Origin: Pontibacillus sp. HMF3514 | Lineage (GTDB): Bacteria; Bacillota; Bacilli; Bacillales; BH030062 | Assembly (NCBI RefSeq): GCF_009858175.1 | Contig: NZ_CP047393.1 | Location: 744,001-808,000, forward strand | Direction: 5' to 3' | Length of the DNA stretch: 64,000 bases | In this document: positions 23,878 to 31,565 of the stretch, piece by piece | Layout: the number at the start of each line of letters is the position of its first letter | How positions within the stretch are numbered: position 1 is the first letter of the stretch | Made by a program: the position numbers and the translations under genes | The notes under the pieces: generated by a model | Told to the model about the DNA's origin: nothing | Seen by the model: the letters and a program-made list of their open reading frames with translations, nothing else | Databases searched by the model: none

Positions 23878-24540
23878 TTGGATCAAAATGAAAATCAAGA
23901 AACCAAAACAACCATGCCCCGTATTGGTGACCCAGCTCCGCAGTTTAGTGCAGCAACAAGCCAAGGGAATATCAATTTAGAGGATTACAAAGGTAAGTGG
24001 CTTGTTTTATTCTCTCATCCATCTGACTTTACTCCAGTTTGCACAACAGAATTTGTAGGTTTGCAAGAGATTTACCCTGAATTAAAGGAAGTAAACACCG
24101 AATTATTAGGACTTAGCGTGGATAGTGTCCCTTCTCACATTGCCTGGATTCGTAGTATTGAAGAGAATTTCAATACCAAAATTGAATTTCCAGTCATTGC
24201 GGATTTAGATAAACAAGTCGCTATGAAATATGGCATGATTATGCCAGGGGAGAGCCAAGTTGAAACAAGCCGTGCGGTATTCGTGATTGATGATAAACAA
24301 ATCATCCGTTCCATTATCTATTATCCACTAACTACGGGGCGAAACATGCAGGAAATCCTTCGTCTTGTCAAAGCTCTCCAGACTACCGATAAGCATGGAG
24401 TAGCTACGCCAGCTAACTGGACTGAAGGGGAAAAAGCCGTCGTTCCACCTCCGAAATCTCAAGAAGAAGCAGCAAAACGAGCACAAGAAGAAGGTATTGA
24501 GTATATCGACTGGTATATTTCTAAAAAAGATGTGAAATAG
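23878..24540 (+). CDS. 1-Cys peroxiredoxin (Prx6/AhpC-TSA family)
   Basis: 220-aa peroxidase reducing hydrogen peroxide and organic hydroperoxides. The active-site motif HPSDFTPVCTTEF places the peroxidatic Cys at 55; it is the only cysteine in the protein, so this is a 1-Cys enzyme that needs an external thiol such as bacillithiol. The long C-terminal extension (about 165-220, ending EYIDWYISKK) is typical of Prx6. Start codon is TTG, preceded by TAAGGAGG. The neighbouring downstream operon handles reactive sulfur. Confidence 0.92.
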   Translation: MDQNENQETKTTMPRIGDPAPQFSAATSQGNINLEDYKGKWLVLFSHPSDFTPVCTTEFVGLQEIYPELKEVNTELLGLSVDSVPSHIAWIRSIEENFNTKIEFPVIADLDKQVAMKYGMIMPGESQVETSRAVFVIDDKQIIRSIIYYPLTTGRNMQEILRLVKALQTTDKHGVATPANWTEGEKAVVPPPKSQEEAAKRAQEEGIEYIDWYISKKDVK

Positions 24541-24551
24541 TGATGTGAACA

Positions 24552-24590
24552 AAGAGGGTGTCCTGTTTAGGGCATCCTCTATTTTATTTT
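24552..24590 (+). terminator. Terminator of peroxiredoxin gene
   Basis: AGAGGGTGTCC-TGTTTA-GGGCATCCTCT with two G-T pairs and a TTTTATTTT tail. Confidence 0.75.
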
Positions 24591-24729
24591 GAGTCTGCTT
24601 ATCACTTTAAAATGATCGATGAATGGTACATAAAAGGGTATCCCCTTCCGTCGTTTTAAATAAAAGAATGACTCAAAATTAGTAAAGTTTATTAAACTGT
24701 GTACATTTTTTGAATGTTATATGGATGTA

Positions 24730-24758
24730 TTGACAATATACCTTTAGGGGTATATTAT
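24730..24758 (+). promoter_or_regulatory. Sigma-A promoter with CsoR/CstR-type operator
   Basis: TTGACA (24730-24735), a 17-base spacer and TATTAT (24753-24758). The spacer and -10 are covered by the palindrome AATATACC-N6-GGTATATT (24735-24756), the shape of operators bound by CsoR-family regulators such as the persulfide sensor CstR. A repressor there would block RNA polymerase. The downstream rhodanese and dioxygenase genes fit CstR control; no cstR gene is in the window. Confidence 0.75.
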
Positions 24759-24809
24759 TAATTGTGCAACGCAATATTTGAATACCTTTTAAAAGGAGGT
24801 TACGAATTC

Positions 24810-25178
24810 GTGCAGTTGGTACTTGTGTTATTAATAATGTACACCATATATGTTTTGACCCAACGATATTTACCTGTTTTTCAGGCTTCTTATATAGACG
24901 ATTTTAACCAAACCGATAGCGATCTTTCTGTCATTGATCTTAGAGATTATATTGATTCATCTCATTCACCTATACAGGGGGCTATAGACATACCTCTTGC
25001 TTATTTGAAAAGACATTCTACTCAAATACCTAACCAGAAAGTGATGGTTATCGCATCTGATTCAGTAGAAAAAAATATAGGGGTTAGGGTACTGAAACGA
25101 AAAGGTTTTGAGGTTGTAGGTTTTTACTATCCAAATGAAAATATAAATGAGGTACCCAGGGATATCATTAAAATATAG
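24810..25178 (+). CDS. Membrane-anchored rhodanese-like protein without catalytic cysteine
   Basis: 122-aa protein with an N-terminal membrane helix (residues 2-20) and a rhodanese-fold domain (SVIDLRDYIDSSHSPIQGAI then LKRKGFEVVGFYY). The active loop that is normally Cys-plus-five residues reads ASDSVEK, and the protein has no cysteine at all, so it cannot carry a persulfide. It may be a binding or regulatory homologue. GTG at 24810 follows AAAAGGAGG; the frame to 24762 has no such site. It is the first gene behind the CstR-like operator. Confidence 0.8.
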   Translation: MQLVLVLLIMYTIYVLTQRYLPVFQASYIDDFNQTDSDLSVIDLRDYIDSSHSPIQGAIDIPLAYLKRHSTQIPNQKVMVIASDSVEKNIGVRVLKRKGFEVVGFYYPNENINEVPRDIIKI

Positions 25179-25205
25179 ATTTTCTGCTAAAAGGTGGTTA
25201 TGGAA

Positions 25206-25502
25206 ATGAAGGAAATAACAGCAACAGAAGTTCTAGAGCGTTTAAACAACGGGGAAGATTTGAGTATTATTGATGTTCGTGAATTAGGTGAGGTTGCTTC
25301 AGGCAAAATTCCGAATGCCAAGAATATCCCGTTAGCAGAATTAGCAAAGCGCAAGAATGAAATTGATCAAAATCAAGAACACATTATTGTGTGTGCCTCT
25401 GGAAACCGAAGTAAAGCAGCTTCAGGTTTGTTAGAGAGCATAGGATTTGAAGTGAATAATATGCTGGGTGGTATGAAGCAGTGGAATGGGAAGACCAACT
25501 AA
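25206..25502 (+). CDS. Single-domain rhodanese (thiosulfate/persulfide sulfurtransferase)
   Basis: 98-aa cytoplasmic sulfurtransferase with an intact active loop: IIVCASGNRSK with catalytic Cys63, preceded by IIDVRE (21-26) and the IPNAKNIPL motif. It should take a sulfane sulfur from low-molecular-weight persulfides or polysulfides and hand it to a partner. ATG at 25206 is 8 bases after AGGTGG; two earlier in-frame starts are too close to that site. It lies 27 bases after the membrane rhodanese and 74 bases before the dioxygenase fusion. Confidence 0.9.
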   Translation: MKEITATEVLERLNNGEDLSIIDVRELGEVASGKIPNAKNIPLAELAKRKNEIDQNQEHIIVCASGNRSKAASGLLESIGFEVNNMLGGMKQWNGKTN

Positions 25503-25559
25503 AGGGTTTTCCACATGTTGCTGAGCAGCATATTAAAATAAATTTTTTTAATAAAAATA

Positions 25560-25576
25560 ATACCTTAGGGGGTAAA
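25560..25576 (+). promoter_or_regulatory. Second CstR-like half-palindrome over the ribosome site of the dioxygenase gene
   Basis: ATACC-TTAGGG-GGTAA has the same TACC-N6-GGTA geometry as the operator at 24.7 kb. Its right half is also the ribosome site of the next gene. It may be a weak operator or coincidence. Confidence 0.4.
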
Positions 25577-26713
25577 ATGATGGCTGTAAGAGAAATGTAT
25601 GCAAAAGAAATGACGACAAAGGTTTTGAACAAGGAGAATTTATTTATCTTTGATGTACGAAATGTGGCTGATTTTAATGATTGGAAGATCGAAGGGGAGA
25701 ACTTCCAATACTTAAATATCCCGTATTTTGAGCTAATCGATGGTGTTGAAGAGGTTATGGATCAAATTCCAAAAGACAAAGAAATTGTAGTTGTATGTGC
25801 AAAAGAGGGCTCTTCAAAAATGGTAGCGGATATGCTTTCAGAAGAGGGGCTAGATGTAGCTTACTTCAAAGGTGGAATGAAAGCTTGGAGTGAGCACTTG
25901 CATAAAACAAAGGTGTATGAAGATGAGGATATCTCAGTATATCAATTTGTACGAGTAGGTAAAGGGTGCTTATCCTATATGGTTGTATCTGAAGACGAAG
26001 CGCTAATCGTAGATCCTGCAAGATTCGTTGATGAATATATCGAAGCAGCAAAAGAAGAAGGCGCTACGATTACTCATATTGTAGATTCTCACTTACATGC
26101 GGATCACATTTCAGGTGGTAAGGAATTAGCTGATGCAACAGGTGGCGCCTATTACCTTATGAAGAGTGAAGGAGCAGTATTCGACTTTAAACCATTTGAA
26201 AAACATGAAAGAATTGAATTTAAAAATATTGAATTAGAAGTGTTAGCTGTTAAAACACCTGGTCATACCCCAGGTAGTGTTTCCTTCTTTGTGAATAAGA
26301 AGCTTCTATTCTCTGGAGATACGATCTTTGTAAGTGGCCTAGGACGTCCTGATCTAGGAAATAAAGTTCGCGAATGGGCGAATGACTTATATAACACCGT
26401 TTATAATAAAGTTTCTGAAATTGCGGATGATGTGATTGTGTTACCTGCTCACTACGCAGATTTTGATGGTGAAATGAACGAAGATGGTTTCATCGGAGAT
26501 ACCTTAGGAAACATACGTGAGAGAAATGAAAAAATGTTTACAGCATCTAGAGAAGATTTCTTAAATGATGTTGAAAAATCAGCTAGTTCAGTAAAACCAC
26601 CAAACTTTGAAGAGATTGTTATGATTAATCGTGGTATGGAAGAGGTTGATTATGAGCGAAAACAAGAACTAGAAATTGGTCCAAACCGTTGTGCGGTACA
26701 CCATACTGATTAA
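25577..26713 (+). CDS. Rhodanese - persulfide dioxygenase (MBL-fold) fusion
   Basis: 378-aa enzyme of sulfide/persulfide detoxification. Residues 8-108 form a rhodanese domain with Cys74 (VVVCAKEGSS). Residues 115-355 form an ETHE1-type metallo-beta-lactamase domain with HLHADH (172-177), His230 in PGHTPGS and Asp248 in SGDTIF, followed by GRPDLG and LPAHY, which bind one iron and oxidise a thiol persulfide to sulfite. The order rhodanese-then-MBL differs from S. aureus CstB, where MBL comes first. ATG at 25577 or 25580 after AGGGGG; the frame to 25481 overlaps the previous gene. Confidence 0.9.
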   Translation: MMAVREMYAKEMTTKVLNKENLFIFDVRNVADFNDWKIEGENFQYLNIPYFELIDGVEEVMDQIPKDKEIVVVCAKEGSSKMVADMLSEEGLDVAYFKGGMKAWSEHLHKTKVYEDEDISVYQFVRVGKGCLSYMVVSEDEALIVDPARFVDEYIEAAKEEGATITHIVDSHLHADHISGGKELADATGGAYYLMKSEGAVFDFKPFEKHERIEFKNIELEVLAVKTPGHTPGSVSFFVNKKLLFSGDTIFVSGLGRPDLGNKVREWANDLYNTVYNKVSEIADDVIVLPAHYADFDGEMNEDGFIGDTLGNIRERNEKMFTASREDFLNDVEKSASSVKPPNFEEIVMINRGMEEVDYERKQELEIGPNRCAVHHTD

Positions 26714-26724
26714 TTGATGGATAT

Positions 26725-26767
26725 AAAGTGAAGGAAACTCGAGCTCGAGTTTCCTTCACTTTTTTTT
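26725..26767 (+). terminator. 38-bp perfect palindrome terminator
   Basis: AAAGTGAAGGAAACTCGAG followed directly by its exact complement CTCGAGTTTCCTTCACTTT (26725-26762), then more T. It ends the persulfide operon and faces the convergent lipoprotein gene, whose stop codon is inside it. Confidence 0.85.
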
Positions 26768-27229
26768 AATAAATTCAAGTGATTCAGCTACTTGAACCAT
26801 TTGTTCCTTTGTAACGTCTTTATCGGATTTGAATGAGTAGTAGCTTAGTTTGTAATGAGTATTATTTTGCTTCCATGCAAGGATTTGTGGCCCTTGTTCT
26901 GTGTACCATCCTTTTTGATCAATTATACTTACCTCTGAAAAATTCTCTTTATTAAAATTGACTTCACTCGTTGTTACAAATAGTTCAATCATCTGACCTT
27001 GTTTTCCGATATACTCAATAAAATGACCTGGTTGTCCTTTAGGTGTGGGTTTTACTTGAATAAGGTCTAGTTTAAATGGTAATTGAGTAGGGAGAGCCGA
27101 GTTGAAATTTTCATCTTCTATTTTATTTAGTACCTTGGATACATTGTAATCCTGAACATCAGAGCTTTGATTGGAGCAACTGATGAGTAAAGGTACGATA
27201 AGTAAGGTCATCAAAGCCCTCTTCATCAT
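26756..27229 (-). CDS. Lipoprotein of unknown function (DUF4367-like)
   Basis: 157-aa lipoprotein with signal peptide and lipobox LLISC (Cys at 18). The mature part has ALPTQLPFKLDLIQVKP, a QMIELFVTT strand and a C-terminal VTKEQMVQVAESLEFI helix, the pattern seen in DUF4367 domains of bacillary lipoproteins and anti-sigma-factor tails. AAGGAG is 8 bases before the ATG. It is convergent with the persulfide operon and monocistronic. Function unknown. Confidence 0.65.
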   Translation of the reverse strand: MMKRALMTLLIVPLLISCSNQSSDVQDYNVSKVLNKIEDENFNSALPTQLPFKLDLIQVKPTPKGQPGHFIEYIGKQGQMIELFVTTSEVNFNKENFSEVSIIDQKGWYTEQGPQILAWKQNNTHYKLSYYSFKSDKDVTKEQMVQVAESLEFIKKK

Positions 27230-27363
27230 TCATTCAACTCCTTAAAGTTTATTGTGAATTATAGTAACAATAAAAGTTAAAAAGTTACATAGATATTTTT
27301 TACGAAAATCTCCTATTAGGTTTTTGGAGACGTTTATGAATTGTGTAAGCGCCACTTTTTTAT

Positions 27364-27861
27364 TTAAGGCTCAATATGCACAGGTGTACCAATAGGGATC
27401 GTTCTCGCAAGTTCCTCTACATCTCTGTTGTACATCCGTATGCATCCCTTTGAAACAGCTTTTCCGATTGATGAAGGGTTGTTGGTTCCGTGTATACCGT
27501 AATGTTCTTTTGATAGAGACATCCACATCGTACCGAATGGACCACCAGGGTTAGGAGCTTTGTTGATGATGATGTAATCCCCTGTAGGAGTACCACTAAG
27601 CATCCGTCCAATTGCTATAGGATAACGCTTCACTGTTGTGCTGTTCTTCCTTTGTAAGGTTAATGTACGGTTGTTAAGAGAAACGAGTATTTTATACGAC
27701 TGTGTTTCAACATCAGGAAATCCTGGAATCGTAATGACTTGACCAGGATAAATCAGGTTTGGATTTGGTATTTGATTGGCTCCTAACAAGCTTGATAGCG
27801 AAATGCGATAATCCTGTGCGATTTGTGACAAGGTTTCTCCTTTTTTTATGGTGTGTTTCAT
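27364..27861 (-). CDS. ykuD: L,D-transpeptidase with LysM domain (YkuD)
   Basis: 165-aa peptidoglycan-modifying enzyme, close in length and layout to B. subtilis YkuD. An N-terminal LysM domain (residues 2-46, [14 protein letters not shown]) binds peptidoglycan; the catalytic domain follows with YGIHGTN (His124) and SKGCIRM (Cys140). It forms L,D (3-3) cross-links or attaches proteins; YkuD is a spore-wall protein in B. subtilis. There is no signal peptide, as in YkuD. The ATG at 27861 is 6 bases after GGAGG; two upstream ATG codons overlap the ribosome site. Confidence 0.93.
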   Translation of the reverse strand: MKHTIKKGETLSQIAQDYRISLSSLLGANQIPNPNLIYPGQVITIPGFPDVETQSYKILVSLNNRTLTLQRKNSTTVKRYPIAIGRMLSGTPTGDYIIINKAPNPGGPFGTMWMSLSKEHYGIHGTNNPSSIGKAVSKGCIRMYNRDVEELARTIPIGTPVHIEP

Positions 27862-27933
27862 ATTCATCCTCCGCATATGGGTTTTATTCTAGCTTATTCA
27901 GTTTTATTGAGATGTGGAATTGAATATTGTTTG

Positions 27934-28080
27934 GATCGCTTGGTTCTAGCTAGAAATCGCCCGAAAAGTGGGAAGACGGCCCGCATCGTGCCAAAATCGC
28001 CTGAATCTATACAAAGAACGCCTGTACCGGCCGGAGATCGCCTGCATTTCTTAAAATATCGCCCGTACCATGGCAAGGTC
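27934..28080. repeat. Degenerate 20-21 bp periodic intergenic repeat (ATCGCCCG core)
   Basis: Six or seven consecutive blocks of 20-21 bases each begin with ATCGC(C/T)(C/T)G or a close variant (starts near 27934, 27956, 27976, 27996, 28017, 28037 and 28058) and then diverge. The core is conserved, the rest is not. The array lies between ykuD and the AraC-type gene. Confidence 0.65.
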
Positions 28081-28087
28081 CCAGCAA

Positions 28088-28828
28088 CTAGAAAGATATA
28101 TATTGTTCACGAAATTCTTTTGGTGTTAATTCTGTGAACTTTTTAAAGAGAGAAGTAAAGTAACTCTGATTACAAAAGTGAAATAAGATTGCTATATCTG
28201 ATATAGAAGTTGATGTATATAAAAGAAAATATTTTGATTCTTCAACTCTTTTTCTATTAATAAATTGAATAATGGATTCCCCTACCTCTTTTTTGAAAAG
28301 GTGCGACAAATAACTAGGGCTAATATAACTCTGGCTTGCAATTACTTCTAATGAAAGTTCCTCTAATATATGATCATGAATGTATTGAATAGATTGATTA
28401 ACAATTTGACCATAAGGAAGTGTCTTTTGTTCATTTAATAATTCGATAAAATGAGTAAGCATATCGTATTCTAATTGATATAAACTATGAAAATCTTCTT
28501 TACGCTCAATTTCAAGAATATAAGCATCACTTAGATTAAACGCTGTTTCAGGGTCGACACCTCCGTAAATGATCGCCCGCGTAAACAATGTAGCAGAGCA
28601 AATTAATGAGTTTTTTAATGAACGAAGAGAAGTTGGTGCTATCTTTGGTTTTTGGTTCTGATTGATACTTTTTAATATATTTGTTGCCTTAGTAAGATGA
28701 CCATTTTTCATTGCTTCCATCAGTTGTCTTTCAAGTATATAAGATGGATGAAGATACTGATTTCTGTAGTTTTCTAGGCGGATTTGGTTGAATTGATCCA
28801 CCATAGATTGATTAATAGATGAGCTCAT
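28088..28828 (-). CDS. AraC family transcriptional regulator
   Basis: 246-aa regulator. The C-terminal 100 residues are an AraC/XylS double helix-turn-helix: LSLEVIASQSYISPSYLSHL, then FKKEVGESIIQFINRKRVEE and ISDIAILFHFCNQSYFTSLF ending in TPKEFRE. The N-terminal part is helical and not a cupin, similar to regulators of bacillary sugar uptake. It is divergent from a sugar ABC transporter operon, with repeated TTTAGTAT sites between the two, so local activation of that operon is likely. No clear ribosome site other than GGGGGGTC before the ATG. Confidence 0.87.
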   Translation of the reverse strand: MSSSINQSMVDQFNQIRLENYRNQYLHPSYILERQLMEAMKNGHLTKATNILKSINQNQKPKIAPTSLRSLKNSLICSATLFTRAIIYGGVDPETAFNLSDAYILEIERKEDFHSLYQLEYDMLTHFIELLNEQKTLPYGQIVNQSIQYIHDHILEELSLEVIASQSYISPSYLSHLFKKEVGESIIQFINRKRVEESKYFLLYTSTSISDIAILFHFCNQSYFTSLFKKFTELTPKEFREQYISF

Positions 28829-28854
28829 AAGACCCCCCTACAATTGTTAAAATA

Positions 28855-28907
28855 TTTAGTATATTTTCAAAGATTTTAGTATAATTGTAAGCGATTCCAT
28901 ACTAAAA
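28855..28907 (+). promoter_or_regulatory. AraC-type operator repeats, -10 box and cre site of sugar transporter operon
   Basis: TTTAGTATA occurs at 28855-28863 and 28875-28883 (direct, 20 bp apart) and inverted as ATACTAAAA at 28899-28907. TATAAT (28880-28885) overlaps the second copy, with no good -35, as expected for an activator-dependent promoter. TGTAAGCGATTCCA (28886-28899) matches the CcpA cre consensus at every fixed position, so glucose repression is likely. Confidence 0.7.
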
Positions 28908-28953
28908 TCAAAGTCATACATTTATAAAGATTTTAATAAGGAGGTCAATGAAG

Positions 28954-30252
28954 ATGAAAAAGAAATTAATCATGTTCATCGCATTTGCTATGTTTGCGTT
29001 AGTCATGGCAGGTTGTAGTGGTGATAGTTCTGATAATGCTCAGAACTCAGAAGACACAAATACTGAAATTAACGAAAATAGTAATGATAACTCTAGTAAT
29101 AGCGGTTCAGGAGAAAAGACTGTCATCAAGTTTGCTGCGCAGAATGACAACACACCAGCAACGAAAAAAGCAATTGAGAAATTTAATAATAGCCAGGATA
29201 AGTATAAAGTTGAGTGGGTTCAGATGACTAATGATTCTCAGCAAATGCATGATCAGCTATTAACTTCTCTATCTAGTGGTTCAAGTGAATACGATGTCCT
29301 TTCTATGGATGTTGTATGGGCAGGGGAATTTGCAGGTGCAGGTTACCTTGAGCCAATTGACATGAACATGGATAAAGCAGGTATGAAAGCTAGTCAATTC
29401 AACTCTGGTTCTATGACCTCAGGTAACTATAAAGGAAAACAATATACCTTACCATATTTCCCAGACTTAGGTTTGTTGTACTTCCGTAAAGATATTGTAT
29501 CGAAGGAAGATGCGCAAAAGCTGATTTCTGGTGATTATACGTATGAAGAACTAGGTAAAATGGCAGAAAAATATACAGGTAAAAATAACACAAAAACAGG
29601 TTTTGTTTACCAGTCTAAACAATATGAAGGCTTAACCGTAAACGCTGCAGAGTTTACTAGTCAGTTTGAAAATACTAAAAAAGGCCTTCAAACCATGTAC
29701 AACTTCACAAAAGCTGATTGGACGCCAGATGATATATTAAGCTTTACAGAAGGTGAAACTCATACAGCTTTTGAAAATGGTAATGCTGTATTTGCGCGTA
29801 ACTGGCCTTACATGTACGGGCGCTTGAAAAACCCTGAAGATAGTGGTGCAAAAGTTGCTGTTGAAAATGTGAATGTAGCACCACTACCAAATGGAGGAGC
29901 TGTAGGCGGTTGGTTACTAGGTATTAATGCGAATTCAGAGAAGAAAGAGGGAGCTTGGGAATTTGTGAAATTCCTAGCAGGAGAAAAAGGGCAGAAGATC
30001 ATGTCTACTGAAGGTGGATATCTACCAGGATATAACCCACTTCTTGAAGACAAGGACGTTTTAAATTCAAATGAATTATTAACATTTAAAGGTTTCAAAA
30101 ATGCACTACAGTCTACTATTGCTCGTCCAGTTACACCAAACTACTCTAAAGTATCTGATACAATTCAAGTCTCTACTCATAAATACTTGAGTTCAGGTGA
30201 AGGATTAGATGCTGCTGTTAAAAAAATCCAAAGTTCACTAAGTAAAGAGTAA
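28954..30252 (+). CDS. Sugar ABC transporter solute-binding lipoprotein
   Basis: 432-aa extracellular binding protein of the maltose-type (family 1) group. A signal peptide ends in lipobox MAGC, followed by a Ser/Asn/Glu-rich linker (about 22-50) and a binding domain with VIKFAAQNDNTPATKKAIEKF, YDVLSMDVVWAGEF and a C-terminal GGYLPGYNPLL. The substrate is probably an oligosaccharide or disaccharide; it cannot be fixed from the sequence. ATG at 28954 has AAGGAGG at 9 bases. It precedes two permease genes, with a weak hairpin between them. Confidence 0.9.
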   Translation: MKKKLIMFIAFAMFALVMAGCSGDSSDNAQNSEDTNTEINENSNDNSSNSGSGEKTVIKFAAQNDNTPATKKAIEKFNNSQDKYKVEWVQMTNDSQQMHDQLLTSLSSGSSEYDVLSMDVVWAGEFAGAGYLEPIDMNMDKAGMKASQFNSGSMTSGNYKGKQYTLPYFPDLGLLYFRKDIVSKEDAQKLISGDYTYEELGKMAEKYTGKNNTKTGFVYQSKQYEGLTVNAAEFTSQFENTKKGLQTMYNFTKADWTPDDILSFTEGETHTAFENGNAVFARNWPYMYGRLKNPEDSGAKVAVENVNVAPLPNGGAVGGWLLGINANSEKKEGAWEFVKFLAGEKGQKIMSTEGGYLPGYNPLLEDKDVLNSNELLTFKGFKNALQSTIARPVTPNYSKVSDTIQVSTHKYLSSGEGLDAAVKKIQSSLSKE

Positions 30253-30273
30253 AAAGATCATAAACAGGTGAAG

Positions 30274-30300
30274 AAGGGCTCCGATAAAGAGTCCTTTTTC
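30274..30300 (+). terminator. Weak hairpin between binding-protein and permease genes
   Basis: AAGGGCTC-CGATAAA-GAGTCCTT stem with one G-T pair and T5. Its place suggests partial termination that keeps the binding protein in excess over the permeases. Confidence 0.55.
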
Positions 30301-30340
30301 TTCTACCACAATGAATGATTTGGGAAGGGGGACATGATTG

Positions 30341-31552
30341 ATGAAAAAGATGGGATTACGAGAGTTTCTTTTTATCCTCCCTATTCTCATTTTAATAGGA
30401 ATTTTTTCTCTTTGGCCTGTTGTTCAATCTTTTACATATAGCTTTTTTGACTATCAATTAAATGATCGAACGAAATCAGGTCTATATTTGAGTGAGCGTT
30501 TTAATCCTGATCTTTATCATGAAACAGCTTTTTATGTAGATCGCTTACTAACACAAGACATGGAGAAATTTTCAGAAGAGAATAAGCAGGAAGTAAAGGA
30601 AACACTCAAACAAATTAATGAGATTGATAAGCAATTTGAAGGTCAAAAGGAAGTAACAAAGATTGATGGGGATACAACCAAGAAAATAGAAACTGCTTAT
30701 GAGCAGACGAAAAAGCTGGTTAAAGACTTAAAAGATCAATATAAACTCACAGACCCGAAAAACTTACCTTTGCTTGTTGAAGACATTAACAATAGTCTTG
30801 TCCAGTCAAATTTCATTGGATTTAATGGTTACGTAAAAGCTTTAAAAGATGATCGTATTCATACAGCTACAATCAATACATTTATTTTTACGATTATATC
30901 TGTATTTTTTGAGCTCATCCTTGGACTCGGTATGGCACTCATCATGAATAAAGCTATGAAAGGCCAAGGATTTATTCGGACAGCTTCTTTAATTCCGTGG
31001 GCAATCCCAACAGCAGTGGGGGCTTTAATGTGGAGTTACCTTTATGATGGAGGATATGGAATCGTTGCACTCATCTTTTCGAAAATTGGCTTGATTGGTG
31101 CTCCTACCGACTTGCTTCAAACAGGAACTGGAGCAATGTCAGCTGCGATTCTTGCTGATGTCTGGAAAACGACTCCATATATGGCCATTTTATTATTGGC
31201 AGGGTTACAAACCATCCCCAAATCCTTATATGAAGCAGGTGCCATTGATGGAGCTACTAAAATACAGCAATTCTTCCGTGTAACGCTCCCATTATTAAAA
31301 TCATCCATCTTGGTTGCTTTACTTTTCCGTACGTTGGATGCTTTCCGGGTATTCGATTTGATTTATGTTTTAACAGGTGGAGGACCTGGGGGAGCTACTG
31401 AAACACTATCCATGTATTCCTATAAGGTCATGTTTGGTCAAACCGACTTTGGATACGGTTCAGTTATTGTGATCATTATGTTTGTTTTTGTAGCCATTAT
31501 TTCAATTATTTTCGTACGTGTATTGGGTACAGATCTAATGGAGAAAAATTAA
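30341..31552 (+). CDS. Sugar ABC transporter permease, MalF-type, with large extracellular insertion
   Basis: 403-aa permease. After helix 1 (residues 9-30) comes a charged, coiled-coil-like segment of about 130 residues (roughly 40-165, rich in Lys, Glu and Gln) before the remaining helices; usual MalF-like permeases of bacilli are about 290-300 residues. The cytoplasmic EAA loop is intact (EAGAIDGATKIQQFFRVTLP). ATG at 30341 after GAAGGGGG, with TTG one codon earlier. It pairs with the next permease. The insertion, like the P2 loop of E. coli MalF, may contact the binding protein; that is inference. Confidence 0.9.
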   Translation: MKKMGLREFLFILPILILIGIFSLWPVVQSFTYSFFDYQLNDRTKSGLYLSERFNPDLYHETAFYVDRLLTQDMEKFSEENKQEVKETLKQINEIDKQFEGQKEVTKIDGDTTKKIETAYEQTKKLVKDLKDQYKLTDPKNLPLLVEDINNSLVQSNFIGFNGYVKALKDDRIHTATINTFIFTIISVFFELILGLGMALIMNKAMKGQGFIRTASLIPWAIPTAVGALMWSYLYDGGYGIVALIFSKIGLIGAPTDLLQTGTGAMSAAILADVWKTTPYMAILLLAGLQTIPKSLYEAGAIDGATKIQQFFRVTLPLLKSSILVALLFRTLDAFRVFDLIYVLTGGGPGGATETLSMYSYKVMFGQTDFGYGSVIVIIMFVFVAIISIIFVRVLGTDLMEKN

Positions 31553-31565
31553 AGGAGGGATCACG

